Shown here: one piece after another, positions 10,996-21,981 of the stretch | How the letters are laid out: each line of letters starts with the position of its first letter | How positions within the stretch are numbered: the first letter of the stretch is position 1 | NCBI GenBank assembly: GCA_940337035.1 | Contig: CALNHX010003000.1 | Span: 97,630 to 161,629 of the forward strand | Length of the DNA: 64,000 bases | DNA from: Agriotes lineatus | Taxonomy: Eukaryota; Arthropoda; Insecta; Coleoptera; Elateridae | Direction: 5' to 3' | Program-made: the position numbers and the translations under genes | The notes under the pieces: model-generated | What the model was told of the DNA's origin: nothing | The model's input: only the letters and a program-made list of their open reading frames with translations | Database searches by the model: none

Positions 10996-12732
10996 GTTAA
11001 GAGCGACAATGAGTATAAAACAATTTCATGTAGAAAATTGTTTAATGTTAGACATTTTTAAAATTGTAGATACACTAACGAGTGTAAACTACTAGAAAAG
11101 TTTGACCCAACTATAAACAAAATAGTTATTTATATACCAAGAGCATTATGAAGATGTTCATGCTCGAGGGATATAAACATCAAGTAATGCCCGTGGTGCA
11201 TACAACATTTTAGGACAGACTAGTGTTTTTTTAATCATCTAAATAATGGATCACGAAATTTTTACTGGATGATCAATCATTGATGTATACACAAAGTAGA
11301 AGCAAGCGATATGAGCGGGCGTTATGAATTATAATTCCCTGGTGGTTATGGACTTGTATATATTCCGTATCACAGGTATAAGCAACAAATAATGTACTAG
11401 AAAAACATAAATTACTGTACACTATGTATTTACTGATTTATGTCTGCTTATATACAGTGCAAGTTAGAAATATAATGATGCCCTCAAACTAAAATACCTT
11501 TAAAAATCAATCAATAGTATGTGATATATAAGGAAAGTACTTATTATATCTAAATAATAAGGATAATAAAATGCCTTTTATTATAAATTTGTAATGTAAA
11601 GGTACATAAAGTGGCTTTCCAGTCTTAACGTTTTAGAAATGTAGCTTGTAAGAAATACATTGTTTAATTGCATACTAATTATTTTTGCTTTTCATTTTTC
11701 CAAATTATTCTATTCCCAGACAACACAGTCGCACAGTTTTAACAAAAATATTTTTAAGTTTCAAAGTTACAGTTCTTGCAAATTAATTAATAAAACTACT
11801 GAGAAGTATGCCTTTTAACTATACGTATTTCAAAGAAATTACTGGTAGATGCCTCATATTTTGATGATAATTTATCAAGTAAATATTTAATTTAATTCCA
11901 ATGGTTCTGTGAGCTAAAACTTGGTAAAAGTTATAAGTCACACGGCAGCTGTTTTCAGGATAGTTTAAAAACTAACTCTATTCGGGTTGGAAATTTAATT
12001 TTTAAGAAAAATGTGAATTTTGAAAGATTTGACGAGTAACAATATGTTTTTCTGTTATTCCGTTGTTATAATATAAGCAATTCAGGTTTATTTTCGTTTT
12101 GGTTTGGTCATGGAATTTTAAGTGTTCCTATACAGGGGGTTTTAGAAATAAGTAGCGTAAACTTGAAAGGCAGTATTTTTAGCAAAATAATAAAAAAGTG
12201 AAATGTAATTTGTATCTAAACCTCCCCCTTTGGGTTCTACAAAGTGATAAAGGGAGTTCAAACAAAACATATTTTATTAAAAGACCTATCTCTAGGATAG
12301 AGATATTACTTTCAAAATAAGCACAGATTAGTTACTCCTACTGACCAGTTACTATACTTAATTTTGACAAATCAGTTTTAGACCAAACTTTAACGTCTTG
12401 AATTTAAAAAGACGTGTATTTACTATTCTGCATTCAATTTCCTACAAAAGGATAGTGTAGTAAGGAGACCAATAAATTTCATGAAAAATTTAGGGAAGTT
12501 AGAAGCATTGAACTATTTAATAAAGTGTCACCATCGTTTTCAGTACAGTTCATTACTTCTAATTTCGGCAGATCTCTTAACGAGTTACATCAAGAGTATC
12601 TTGTTGTGCAAAATCCATTGGAAAATAGTAAACACACACAATTTTCTTTGAAATACTGGGCATTAAAAAAGTTTGGCTTAAAAATTGATCTTTAACCTCT
12701 GATTTTCAGCCTCTCGATTATTTATTTATTTA
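10996..12732. other. AT-rich stretch, no gene seen
   Basis: No convincing coding frame, tRNA or terminal repeat was found. A TATACAGGGGG motif at about 12130 is similar to MITE ends elsewhere in the window. Confidence 0.4.
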
Positions 12733-13862
12733 TAACTAGCTTTTACCCGCGACTTCGTTCGCGCGAGGTTCGTTATTTGTATATTAAATAATGACTAATT
12801 ATTTTCTGTCATCCCATCCCATCCCATCCCATCCCATCCTATCCCCGTCCCCGTCCCTTTCTCCGTCCCCGTCTCCGTACCGTCCCATTCCGTCCCGTCC
12901 CGTCTCGTCCCGTTCCGTCCCGTCTCGTCCCGTCCCGCCTCTCCCCTTCCATCCCATTCCTTCCCACCCCTTCCCTTTCCGTCCCGTCCCGTCTCGTTCC
13001 TTTTCGTCCCGTCCCTTCCTTTTCCGTCCAGTCCCTTCCTGTTCAGTCTCTTCCCGTCCAGTCCCGTACCTTCCCGTCCCGTCCCTTCCCCTTCCATCCC
13101 ATTCCTTTCCGTATCATCCCGTTCCGCCCAGCCCCGCCCCGTCTCGACCCTTCCCGTCCCGTCCCGTCCCGCCCCTTTCCCTCCCGTCCAGTCCCGTCCC
13201 TTCCCGTCCCGTCCCGCCCCTCCCCTTCCATCCCATCCCCTCCCCTTCCATCCCAACCTTTTCCTTTCTATCCGTCCCGTCCGTCCCGCCCCGTCCCGAC
13301 CCGTCCCGCCCCGCCCCGTCCCGCTTTGCCCCGTCCCGTCCCGTTCCGTCCCTTCCCTTCCCGTCCAGTCCCGTCCCGCTCAGTCCCGTCCCGTCCAGTC
13401 CGTCCCGTTCCGTCCAGTCTAGTCCCGTCCCGTCCCGTTTCTTTCCTTATGTCACGTTCACCGTCTTGGACTTAAAAATAAATGTAATTTTCGCAATCAA
13501 CGTCCCAAAAAACCTCAATAACGACACCCATATCGATTTTTAGGCTTACTTACCCCATTTCACCCCCTAAGGGGTTGATTTTCGGAAAATCACGAAATAC
13601 GTGTTTGATTATTTGTTTTTAGGAGTACTCCTACGAAGTTTCAAGTCGAAATGTCTATTTAATATTATTTCTCCATACAAAATTGGAACCCCCATTTTAC
13701 CCCTTTAGGGGTTGAATTTCGAAATATCCTTCCTTATTCCTTGTATACATCATAAAGGGAACCTCTGTGCAAAATTTCAGCTTTCTAGGTCCAAGGGTTT
13801 GGGCTGGGCGTTGATGAGTGAGTGAGTCAGTGAGTCAGTCAGGACTTTTAGAAATATATATA
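12733..13862 (+). mobile_element. ACTAGCT-headed insect repeat with an internal minisatellite expansion
   Basis: It starts ACTAGCTTTTACCCGCGACT followed by TCGTTCGCG, a head I associate with very abundant insect interspersed repeats. Its 3' part (13440-13860) has CCCCTTTAGGGGTTG-type motifs and ends in short GAGTGAGTCAG repeats. Pieces of the same family occur on the minus strand at about 28845-29000 and 30836-31013. Its class (Helitron-like, RTE tail or other) cannot be settled by eye. About 630 bp of minisatellite sit in the middle. Confidence 0.7.
12812..13440. repeat. Strand-asymmetric TCCCG/TCCCA pentamer minisatellite
   Basis: This is about 630 bp of tandem pentamers: CATCC units first, then CGTCC, CTTCC and CAGTCC variants. 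The plus strand is almost pure pyrimidine plus G and the minus strand is G-rich. A 250-codon frame across it (proline, serine and arginine only) and the reverse glycine-rich frames are by-products of the repeat. Confidence 0.9.
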
Positions 13863-14124
13863 AGATAAACTCACAGAACGGGCATGCGCCCAATAATACT
13901 GCCAGTGTTCTCATATATATTACAAAACAAAATAACAACAAGAAAATTATAGTATACAAAAAAGACAAGTAAAAATAAAAATATTATATATAGCCAGGAT
14001 AACTATAGATATCCAAGTGATTCCTGCATTTTAGTTACCTATTAGTTATGTAAAAATTGCTGGTAATAGCATTTTAAAAAACGGTTTTAAATTATTACAA
14101 TTTGGCAAAATTAAGTACAGTAAT

Positions 14125-14430
14125 GAGCGCCAGCGTGGCTCTGATGGTTAGAGCATCAGACTGCGGCGCGGAAGTCTGGAGTTCAAATCCCAGATCGATG
14201 CCTGGCGGGCGGCCTACCCAGTCGCTTTAAATAATTGGGAACCTGCGTTCGAAAGAACAAGGGGTAATAATGCGGCTGTCTAATGCGTGGTGCTCACCAC
14301 ATCACCACGTGTCATGAATTTGACACGCGACAGCCGGGTGTGAGAGCGAGGATACGGAAGCTCTAACCTTCCGCCTTGCAGGCCAAGCTCCTTCATGGGG
14401 TGTTAGTGCCTCACCATTATTAAATTGACC
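14125..14430 (+). mobile_element. tRNA-derived SINE of a second family
   Basis: It opens with a tRNA-like head: A-box GTGGCTCTGATGGTTAGAGC at about 14134-14153 and B-box GAGTTCAAATCCC at about 14179-14191. A unique body follows, with an internal inverted repeat around a CACCACGTGTCATGAATTTG region. The body differs from the SINE at 9526, so this is a separate family. The unrelated 3' body argues against a functional tRNA gene. Confidence 0.75.
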
Positions 14431-15200
14431 AGTGGGAGTAACTAATATGTACTATTGGACTTATTTTGAAATATTTATCCTGGTGAAAGATTTTAAATAA
14501 AGTTCATTATTTTAACTCCTATCAATCTGCAAAACCCCAACGAGGAGGTGTAGAGAGATTTTATATTTAACTTTTTTTATTATATTTCAAAAAACTACGA
14601 CCCTTTGAATTTACGGTACTTGTTAGTCTAAACAAGGCCTGTTCGTGTGTGAGTGCAGATTTTTAACAGAGGTTATGTATCATGCTTAAGCCTGTGTTCC
14701 CATTGTTAAAATATGATATGTATTTAAAAAAAGAGAATACTATAAACAAGAATAATTAGGCAACTAGAGAACAAGGTTTTATCTAATTGATATGACATTC
14801 ACATATATTTTCAATTTAACGAAGCTAAAACCACAATCAATAAATTAAAAGACTCAAATATCAGTTCATAGTAATTAATAGCTTAGATGTACCAAATACC
14901 AATTAATTAATTTAAGAGCACGCAAACAATTTTAAATTTCGACATTATTGACGGAGGATTTACCATTTAGTGACCCTCGGAAATTAATTCAAACTATACA
15001 GTATGTCCGGCAACACCAAAAAAACAAAGATAATAATAATTTGTTAAACAAATGATTAATATACAACTACGCTAATATCATTACCAAATGCATTTTTGTA
15101 ACTTAAAAAAATATTATTCCATGTATTGTTAGTTTTTTCCCCGAAGAACAGATAAAAATATTGGGGATATATATATATATGTATATTATGTTAGAGCTCT
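14431..15200. other. AT-rich stretch, no gene seen
   Basis: Nothing coding is supported. A short (TA)n microsatellite lies at about 15168-15182. Confidence 0.4.
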
Positions 15201-17334
15201 ACGTTGGGGTGCCATTTTATGTTATGTTATGGGTTCACTTACGTTGAGGCGCCTATTAACAAATTTTACTATCTGTTCTATTTTTAATTGAATTATACCT
15301 TTTAGATATTCAAAAGTTTCAAATTATAAAAATGACAGAATTTGAGACTCTTTTAGGGTTTTGGGTTCAAATAGCTAGTTGCTTTGTTATGACAGTTTGA
15401 CTTGCAAATATTTTTCAAATGTGCATTGAAATTAATTGTCACCTCTAATGTCAAATTAAATGTCAACAGTTTATATCAAATTAAATATGACAAATGCTCC
15501 ATCCTAACTGTACACCACAACGCTATATCATACGGTAAATAATTGTTTCTAATTAATTGCACTTTTTAAATTGTCTTTTATTTGCTTTAGCGTTGGTAGA
15601 ACAAACTTATTACCCACCTTGTATTGTTCGAATACTACCTCCAAAACAGCAATCCTCTAGAGTCAGCAGCTTGGTCCCTTCCTAGTTGCCGCTGTAATGT
15701 ACCGCTCTCGAACACTGAGAGTCAAACCTCACTGTCTAACAGCTGGCAAATCGCTAACTCCCGGCTGCTATCAGGATAAACTGCGCCTGACTCTGTTCGC
15801 GTACCTGCTTCCTTCCAGAATGGACCTCTTTAAAAAGCTTTCTGGCAAGCAGTTGTCACAAACGAACTCCCTATGCCACATCTCTTCCGAAGCTCCAAAA
15901 TTTGTAAACCTCTGTCGTCACTAGCCAACAGAACACCTCAAATATGGTCCTGCCTGTAATATTCCCCTTGAATGGATCTCCTTGCTTCTTTGATGCTTCC
16001 AAGAACCTTATAGTCAACAATACTCAAACTGATGTAATTACTTGTCACTTGTAATGAAGATATTTCAATACAAATCTTGAATTCTTCACTTCTTAATAAC
16101 TCTTCCTGTATCTATTTAGTTTTACCATCTTTCAATAACCTTCTATAATTTATTCTTCATTTCTTCTACTTATTTCTTAATATTTCACTTATTTTTACCA
16201 CGTAGATTTTGTAATTACCCTTTTTAATATATTATTCAAACTATTTACATTAAAATATGGTTAAATTTTCATATTTTTAATCAAACCAAAATTGAATTAC
16301 ATGTTTTGCAAGTTGTTATTTTTCTAACTTTTTTAATTTATAATTGGAACAAATTTTACTTAACTACGAAATTTTATTATTAATTAGATTTATTCAATTA
16401 AATTTTTTTTAAACATCCTCTACATTTTGAATGGGTCAAAATTAGGGATGGGCGCGTGACGTGAAAACAGTCGTGTCACGTCGTGAACGTGACTAATATT
16501 TGAAAATCGTGACGTGAACGTGAGTGCAAATTTCCAAGGCGTGATTCACGTTTTACGTTAAATTCACGTTAAATATTTAGTAACGAATAAACAACTGCAG
16601 GGTGCAGCAGCTTTTAAATTCATTAAATCACAAATTGTGCCAAACAAGTTATAGTATTCCAACCAAAAATTGGAAAGCTATTTAAAATCCAGTACACCAT
16701 GAAAAGTGTAAGTCATGTCTAAGTTGGTTTCATACAATCAGTAAATAATATTCTAATGTCAATCAGCTTTCAAGTTCATCTGCAAACTGTACATGTAACT
16801 GTTTTGTTAAGGCATTGTAACATTGTGCATGATTTAAGTAGGAACTAGTTGAGTTTTTAAAACCGCATAGCAGCATAGAAAATATTGAAAAACGTATATG
16901 TCTTCCAAACTTCCCAATGCATCTGTCAAATTTGAAGGTTACTGTCGAAGTGTCACTGAATGACATTCAAACAGTAATTTTATGAATTAAATTACGAAGT
17001 GACTTACTGTTCTCAATGCTGGCCTGATTTTAAATAGCTTTCCAATTTCTGGTTGAAATACTATACATTATGTGGTTTTATTTTTGGACCCTAATTATAA
17101 ATCCTTAAAGTTCATACCTTCACATAACAGAGAAGATTATAATGCAAATAAAACTATAGATGATAATGATGAAATACATAGCAAACGACTCAAAACTGGT
17201 ACATAAGCATCAGATTCTTATCTTTCTACACTTATAGATAGCTCTGACGATGACACATGTAATTAGGATGATGTCGAAACAGAACTAAATTATTATGTTA
17301 AGTTAAAATTCGGAAATGTAGATATTTTAGGATT

Positions 17335-17520
17335 TTGGAAAAACAGTGTAAATACGCCACTATTAAAAAAACTGGAGAAATTTTAAACATACCGGCAAGT
17401 TCCGCTACAAGCGAAAGAGTATTGTCTACAGCTGGGCGAATTTTAGAAGAGCGCAGAATTCGACTTAACGCTGAAAATGTTGATTACATATTATTTTTAA
17501 ATCAACATTTTAATGTTTAG
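17335..17520 (+). pseudogene. hAT transposase C-terminal dimerisation domain (hATC) remnant
   Basis: The frame ends in a typical hATC signature: ILNIPASSATSERVLS, then AGRILEERR and LNAENVDYILFL, closing with a stop. In intact hAT transposases this segment closes a protein of 600 or more residues and mediates dimerisation. The catalytic RNase H domain and BED finger are absent, so the fragment cannot catalyse transposition. The methionine at 17335 is probably not a true start. Confidence 0.85.
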
Positions 17521-17805
17521 ATGTGTAGATGAACTTATTATTCTAATAAAAGTAATGGTTTGTTTTTTATACTCGGCTAACGCTGAAAATGTTAATTACT
17601 ATTTATTATTAAACCAAAAATGTATTGTGTAGATGAACATATTTTTAGAAAAGTACCTAATGTTTTGTTTTGTATACTCGACTTAACATTGAAAATGTTG
17701 ATTACCTTTTATTTTTAAACCAATTTATTGTGTACTTGTGTAGATGAACTTATTATTCTAATAAAAAATAATGTTTCTTTTGCCTTAACGCTGAAAATGT
17801 TGATC
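17467..17805 (+). repeat. Tandem repeat of the hATC 3' end
   Basis: The motif AACGCTGAAAATGTTGAT recurs at about 17467, 17579, 17685 and 17787 (spacing 112, 106 and 102 bp). Each copy is followed by TTATTTTTAAACCAA- and GTGTAGATGAAC-like stretches. The last codons plus 3' UTR of the transposase have been duplicated in tandem, with decay in the later copies. Confidence 0.75.
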
Positions 17806-18385
17806 CTTGTACGTAAAAGTACTTTCAAACCTACGAATTAAAAGTGTTGCCTTGCAACGTATACCTTCTGTACTCATACCAATAAGGGAAACGTCAATTC
17901 CAATGACAGCTTTTAGTATTAAAAGTAATGTCTTTGAAGACAGCTGCAAGAAATATATTTGCGAGAAATCAGTATTTATCCCTTGTCGAAGTTATTGTAG
18001 TCAATTTTCATTTTTTTTTCTTTTCATGTCAACTATTCTGATTGCAACATATCACGTAAATTATGTCAGATTCAAAACATATTTTTAGTTCTCTTTAGGG
18101 TTTTTTCATTTGTTTTAAATTTGAACATTCTGTTCTATCTGAATTTAAATTTTGAAATAAAAGCTGCGTGTCACGTCGTGAGTGGCGTGTCACGCCGTGA
18201 ACGTGAGTGAACGTGAGCGTGAACGTGCGTGAACGTGACTGTTTAAAGCCAGCGTGAAACGTGCGTGACGTGAGCGAAAAATCACTCACGCGCCCATCTC
18301 TAGTCAAAATAGATTGTATTAATATCCCAAATTTCTTTTATAGATTCCAAATTTAGTCAAAACCAACACATATTGTACCATAACA

Positions 18386-19000
18386 ATATATATTTGCAAG
18401 GTGTCCGAAATGTATGAAATATGTATATATTAATAAATATACAGTTTATTAAAAAATACTTCAATTAAAAGTTGTTAAGTATTTAGCTTCTAACTTGTTA
18501 CTGCGTTCACATGTAAATAAATAAAACAACGGAGTAAATTAACAAACTATATATGTAATTTATATTCTACCCATTGTATAGTTTTTCGTAAGTTTTGAAG
18601 TTTTTACCTGTTTCTTTTAGAGACAACGCAGTACCGAATGTCGCCATTATAATGTAACTGAATTGTTGCAACAACCGTTGCTACAAGATTTTCATCACAA
18701 ATCAATATATAATTATTAGTTTTTTGTAAAACAAAAGCGCAACCGCAATGAATAACACTTGATTATATTAATCTGAAATTAGGTATTTCCAAATATAAGT
18801 GGGGGAATATCTGAATTTTAAAATGAATATTTTTATGCACAATTAACATTATCCAATAAGTTTCTAATACTAAACGACTCGGAAAATTATTCTCTTTAAT
18901 TTAGTACCCCTACCATTTTTCCATAAAAATGGTGAGCAGGAATATGCATAACCGTGATAAGTCATGTAAATTGCTTATGTTCAGATGTATGACCAACCAC
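18386..19000. other. AT-rich stretch, no gene seen
   Basis: No recognisable feature beyond AT-rich sequence. Confidence 0.4.
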
Positions 19001-19006
19001 CCGGTA

Positions 19007-19225
19007 TAACAGCAATAGGATAACATGAACAACAAAATAGAATGCTTGAGTAAGAAAGAGATGACCATACGAAAAAAATTATTTTAGTAGGCATGTTCAG
19101 TTGACATATGTCATAATTAAAATGAGCGTCAAGTCTACTCGAATATTTGCTACTATGTTGGTCTCTTTCTTAGTCAAGCAATAGGTACATGTTATTTTCT
19201 TGTTCATGTTATCTCATTGATGTTA
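19007..19225. mobile_element. 219-bp MITE (TAACAGCAAT family), copy 1
   Basis: It has TIRs of about 55 bp beginning TAACAGCAAT and containing ATAACATGAACAA and GCTTGAGTAAGAAAGAGA. It is flanked by TA at 19005 and 19226. A second copy lies at 43003-43217 and an arm fragment at 57555-57605. Confidence 0.85.
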
Positions 19226-19669
19226 TACAGTGAGAATAATGTAAGGCGGTACATGGCTGAATTATGCAAAATTAGGCATATGGCATTTATTTAATGTTGC
19301 TATGGTGTTTGTAAACAAAATAACAACACAGTGACTATAGAAACTAATTGAAACTGGATAACTTCATTGTAATTTCAAAACCGACAATTGTTACTAGCAT
19401 GGGTAAAATGATTAATGCTAAAATAAAGTTGCCAATGTATAGCATTATTCACACGGTATATAATTTTGGCCCTATCGGTAGAAGTGTCCGGCACCCAAGG
19501 GAACTGGCCGTCCTGCCCTAATGGACGGCGCAGCCCTGCTCACCTAGTAAAAGAAACATTCTCACATTATGCTCTATTTAAATGTAGACAATTTCAATTA
19601 CACCGTTGCTGCACCCTATTCAGGTTACTTTGTAGTAATACACAATAATCTCCACGTTTAACGTTGCTG

Positions 19670-19850
19670 CAATCGATAACCGAACAAATGTCAGTTATAC
19701 TTATAAACAGTAGGAAAAGGAAAGGTCCGAAATTAGATCTTTTAGGAACTCCACAAGGAACACTATCCATTATACGATACTATTTGTTCTCTTTCTGACA
19801 AATAACAGTTACTAAAATAACTCTTCCCATGCCAACACTGTACAAATTAT
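19670..19850 (-). pseudogene. Short relic of a Jockey-like reverse transcriptase
   Basis: On the minus strand, broken frames give NCYLSEREQIVSYNG and then GVPKRSNFGPFLFLLFIS. These match the YLSxRxQxV and GVPQGSxLGPLLFLLFIND blocks of insect Jockey-clade RTs. Frames shift between the blocks and the YADD box is not present, so it is an old fragment. Confidence 0.6.
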
Positions 19851-20399
19851 AGTTACTCGCCTTTAGATAAGTAACATTTTAACAGGCAATTGCAAATATT
19901 CGACAAAGAAACGAGTAACAAAATTCGTTAACATAATTTGATCGTTTGTGAGTATACAAGTATACACAGTGTTTACTGCATTTGGCAAATGACAAATATT
20001 TCTTTCAACCTGTTGTTCTAACAGTGAGGGCTCGCTATAAGGAGCCAATGAGAATTGGCTCTACCATAACAAACCAATCAAGAATTTTTTTATCCAGAAA
20101 GAAACATTTATTAGTACTTTTTTTCATTATTACTCTCATTCTAGAGCTTAACGGGGGTGTGAACCAAAAAAAGTTTGTAAATGAAATTCTAATCACATAA
20201 ATGGAAACGCGACATTTCTACGATCAACGGTTTTTGAATTACAGCCTGCGAAAGTTTACGCTGAGAGGACGGTGACGTCACAACAGCGGCAGGACAAGTA
20301 ACCGCACGGCTATCACTGACTATTGCATACATCTGTCAAACGATGTCATTTAACCAATGATCGAACTCGCTTTTTTAACTTTCAACCAATCAAAAACGA

Positions 20400-20696
20400 C
20401 TTGCGTCGATAAGGTGTTACATAACAACTTATCAGTAAGTTGTTATTTAACTACTTATCGGTAATACTCCACCTTACTCATTAAAATGATGATTCGTTAG
20501 TTTTTTTAATCGATTCAAGCAATAGTCACGCAAAATATATTGCGTGCATAGTTCCTTGCTTCGATAATACTGACCAGATTGCACTCCCTCTGGATTGTTT
20601 AGAAAATACGCCCTTCAGCTTTGTTGTCAGGTGCATTTTCTAAACAATCCAGCGGTCGTGCAATCTGACCAGCATTATCGGCAAGTCACTATGCAC
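20400..20696. repeat. Two hairpin-forming palindromes
   Basis: At 20545-20696 arms of about 65-70 bp (GTGCATAGT..., TCTGGATTGTTTAGAAAAT) are near-perfect reverse complements around a loop of about 20 bp. At 20400-20462 a smaller palindrome is built on AACTTATC/GATAAG motifs. No coding content. Confidence 0.7.
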
Positions 20697-21269
20697 TTAA
20701 TACATTACTGTTGATAATTTAGTGAATATATAAATACGAGAATTGTCACATGTCAAACTAACAACTAGATTTAAAGATTGACATATTTGAACATTTTAGC
20801 AATTTTTCACATCGAAACCAGGTAATAAAGTGAATGTAGAAGGAAAAGTAAATGTAGAAAAACTTTTTCTCGGCAAATTGTTTTGCAAAATATTGCCCTT
20901 GCATAATAAATACGGCAATATTTATCATGCACTTGGGAAAATGCGTTTTAATGCCCACTATTGCAGAGTCTGTATGCTGCCGAGGAAGTGCCCGTATTGA
21001 AGCAATTAGGGGCGAAAATAATTGCATAACATTTCGCGATTCGTTTAGTAGTGTGATTTTAAATATAGATAATTTTAATATTAGACGGTTTAAATAATTT
21101 TACAGACAAAATATGGAGATAAAATACCTTTTGACATCGAACAGATGATGACGTCATTTATCATAATTATATCGGATAAACATCTTGGACACAATACATT
21201 ATCAATTCCTTCGTGTTTTGTGAAAGAAATTCGAAAGAAGTCCCCAGAACTGAATGGAGTACTGTAAGA

Positions 21270-21790
21270 ATAGAGCCTTTGGGGCGTTATATCTTACATA
21301 AATATGTTCTTATATATTAATTGAAATAAAACGCGTGTTTGCTTTATGAACCAATATAATGAACTGTTTATAAATTGGTTTTAGGATCGTTGCCTACACA
21401 ATATGTCTCTGGCAACTATGATCCGTAACATTACTCCCCCCCAAAAGAAGAGGGAGGGAGGCCAGCTAGGAAAACTAATATAACCCCGTATGAGAGTAAC
21501 AGGATTATATTTAGCTACAAAACCTCCTGGATCTTTTCAACAATCCTTAAAAACTAATAACAATAACTCATAACAATAAATAATAACACACACTACACAC
21601 GTCCCTGGAGATATCTTGTTGGGCGTCGGACTCCATCTACTTCGCAGATGTAAGCTGGAAGAAATGAAAGAAAAGGAAGCGTGTATAAACATAATATTAA
21701 TGTAACAGTACATACAGGATTCAAAGAGATGTTTGAAGAGGAAGTTGAATGAGCCGCTTCTTTTTCTCTACACGTAGCTGTATACATTAG
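21270..21790 (+). repeat. Relic related to the miniature LTR element at 37.1 kb
   Basis: A run TCCGTAACATTACTCCCCCCC at about 21421-21441 and a following TTATATTTAGCTACAAAA ... ATCTTTTC ... CAATCCTTAA pattern parallel the LTR/internal junction at 37258-37382. Upstream, the order AATAAAAC..., ACTGTTTAT also matches. No second LTR is present. Confidence 0.5.
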
Positions 21791-21981
21791 ATATGTTTAC
21801 AAGGTGTAAACTGAAATCGTCGTACATAGGGAAAAGGTAATGTTAAAAATTACGAATGATTAACTTTAGTTTTACGTCGAGTAAAACATTATTATGACTA
21901 TGAGTGTTTTGTTAACATGACAGTATAAATATTCTGTTTGTGTTGACGTTTAGCCGAATTTATCTTTAAAATATTAGTCCA

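Larger units (their letters stand above)
16443..18302 (+). mobile_element. Internally deleted hAT transposon with exact 8-bp target duplication
   Basis: Its ends are TAGGGATGGGCGCGTGA on the left and an inverted TCACGCGCCCATCTCTA on the right. The flanking 8-mers GTCAAAAT at 16435-16442 and 18303-18310 are identical. Both ends are rich in short CGTGAACGTGA-type repeats, likely transposase-binding sites. Only the C-terminal dimerisation domain of the transposase survives, so it depends on a partner for movement. An inverted pair of about 45 bp lies at 16650-16695 and 17025-17070. Confidence 0.9.
15201..18385 (-). mobile_element. LTR-like block (about 1.3 kb without the insert), interrupted by a hAT element
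   Basis: Read on the minus strand, the block begins TGTTATGGTAC at 18385 and ends near 15215, just before TGGCACCCCAACGTAG, which fits a tRNA primer-binding site. A second, similar motif (AGGCGCCTCAACGT) lies at 15241-15254. Order and motifs match the insert at 29234-30632: a similar start, GAGACTCTT, TCAAATATGACAAAT, TTGTCTTTTATTT and ACCCACCT. It carries no gag or pol. A 75-codon frame at 15697-15924 is not recognised. The hAT element at 16443-18302 splits it. Confidence 0.5.

Noticed and set aside
12791..13543. 250-codon proline/serine/arginine-rich frame (and reverse glycine-rich frames at 12795-13256)
   Set aside because: It is the translation of a pentamer minisatellite. Any frame stays open because the repeat lacks stop codons.
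14125..14200. A functional tRNA gene
   Set aside because: A- and B-boxes are present, but an unrelated body of about 230 bp follows and the 3' acceptor does not close, so a SINE fits better.
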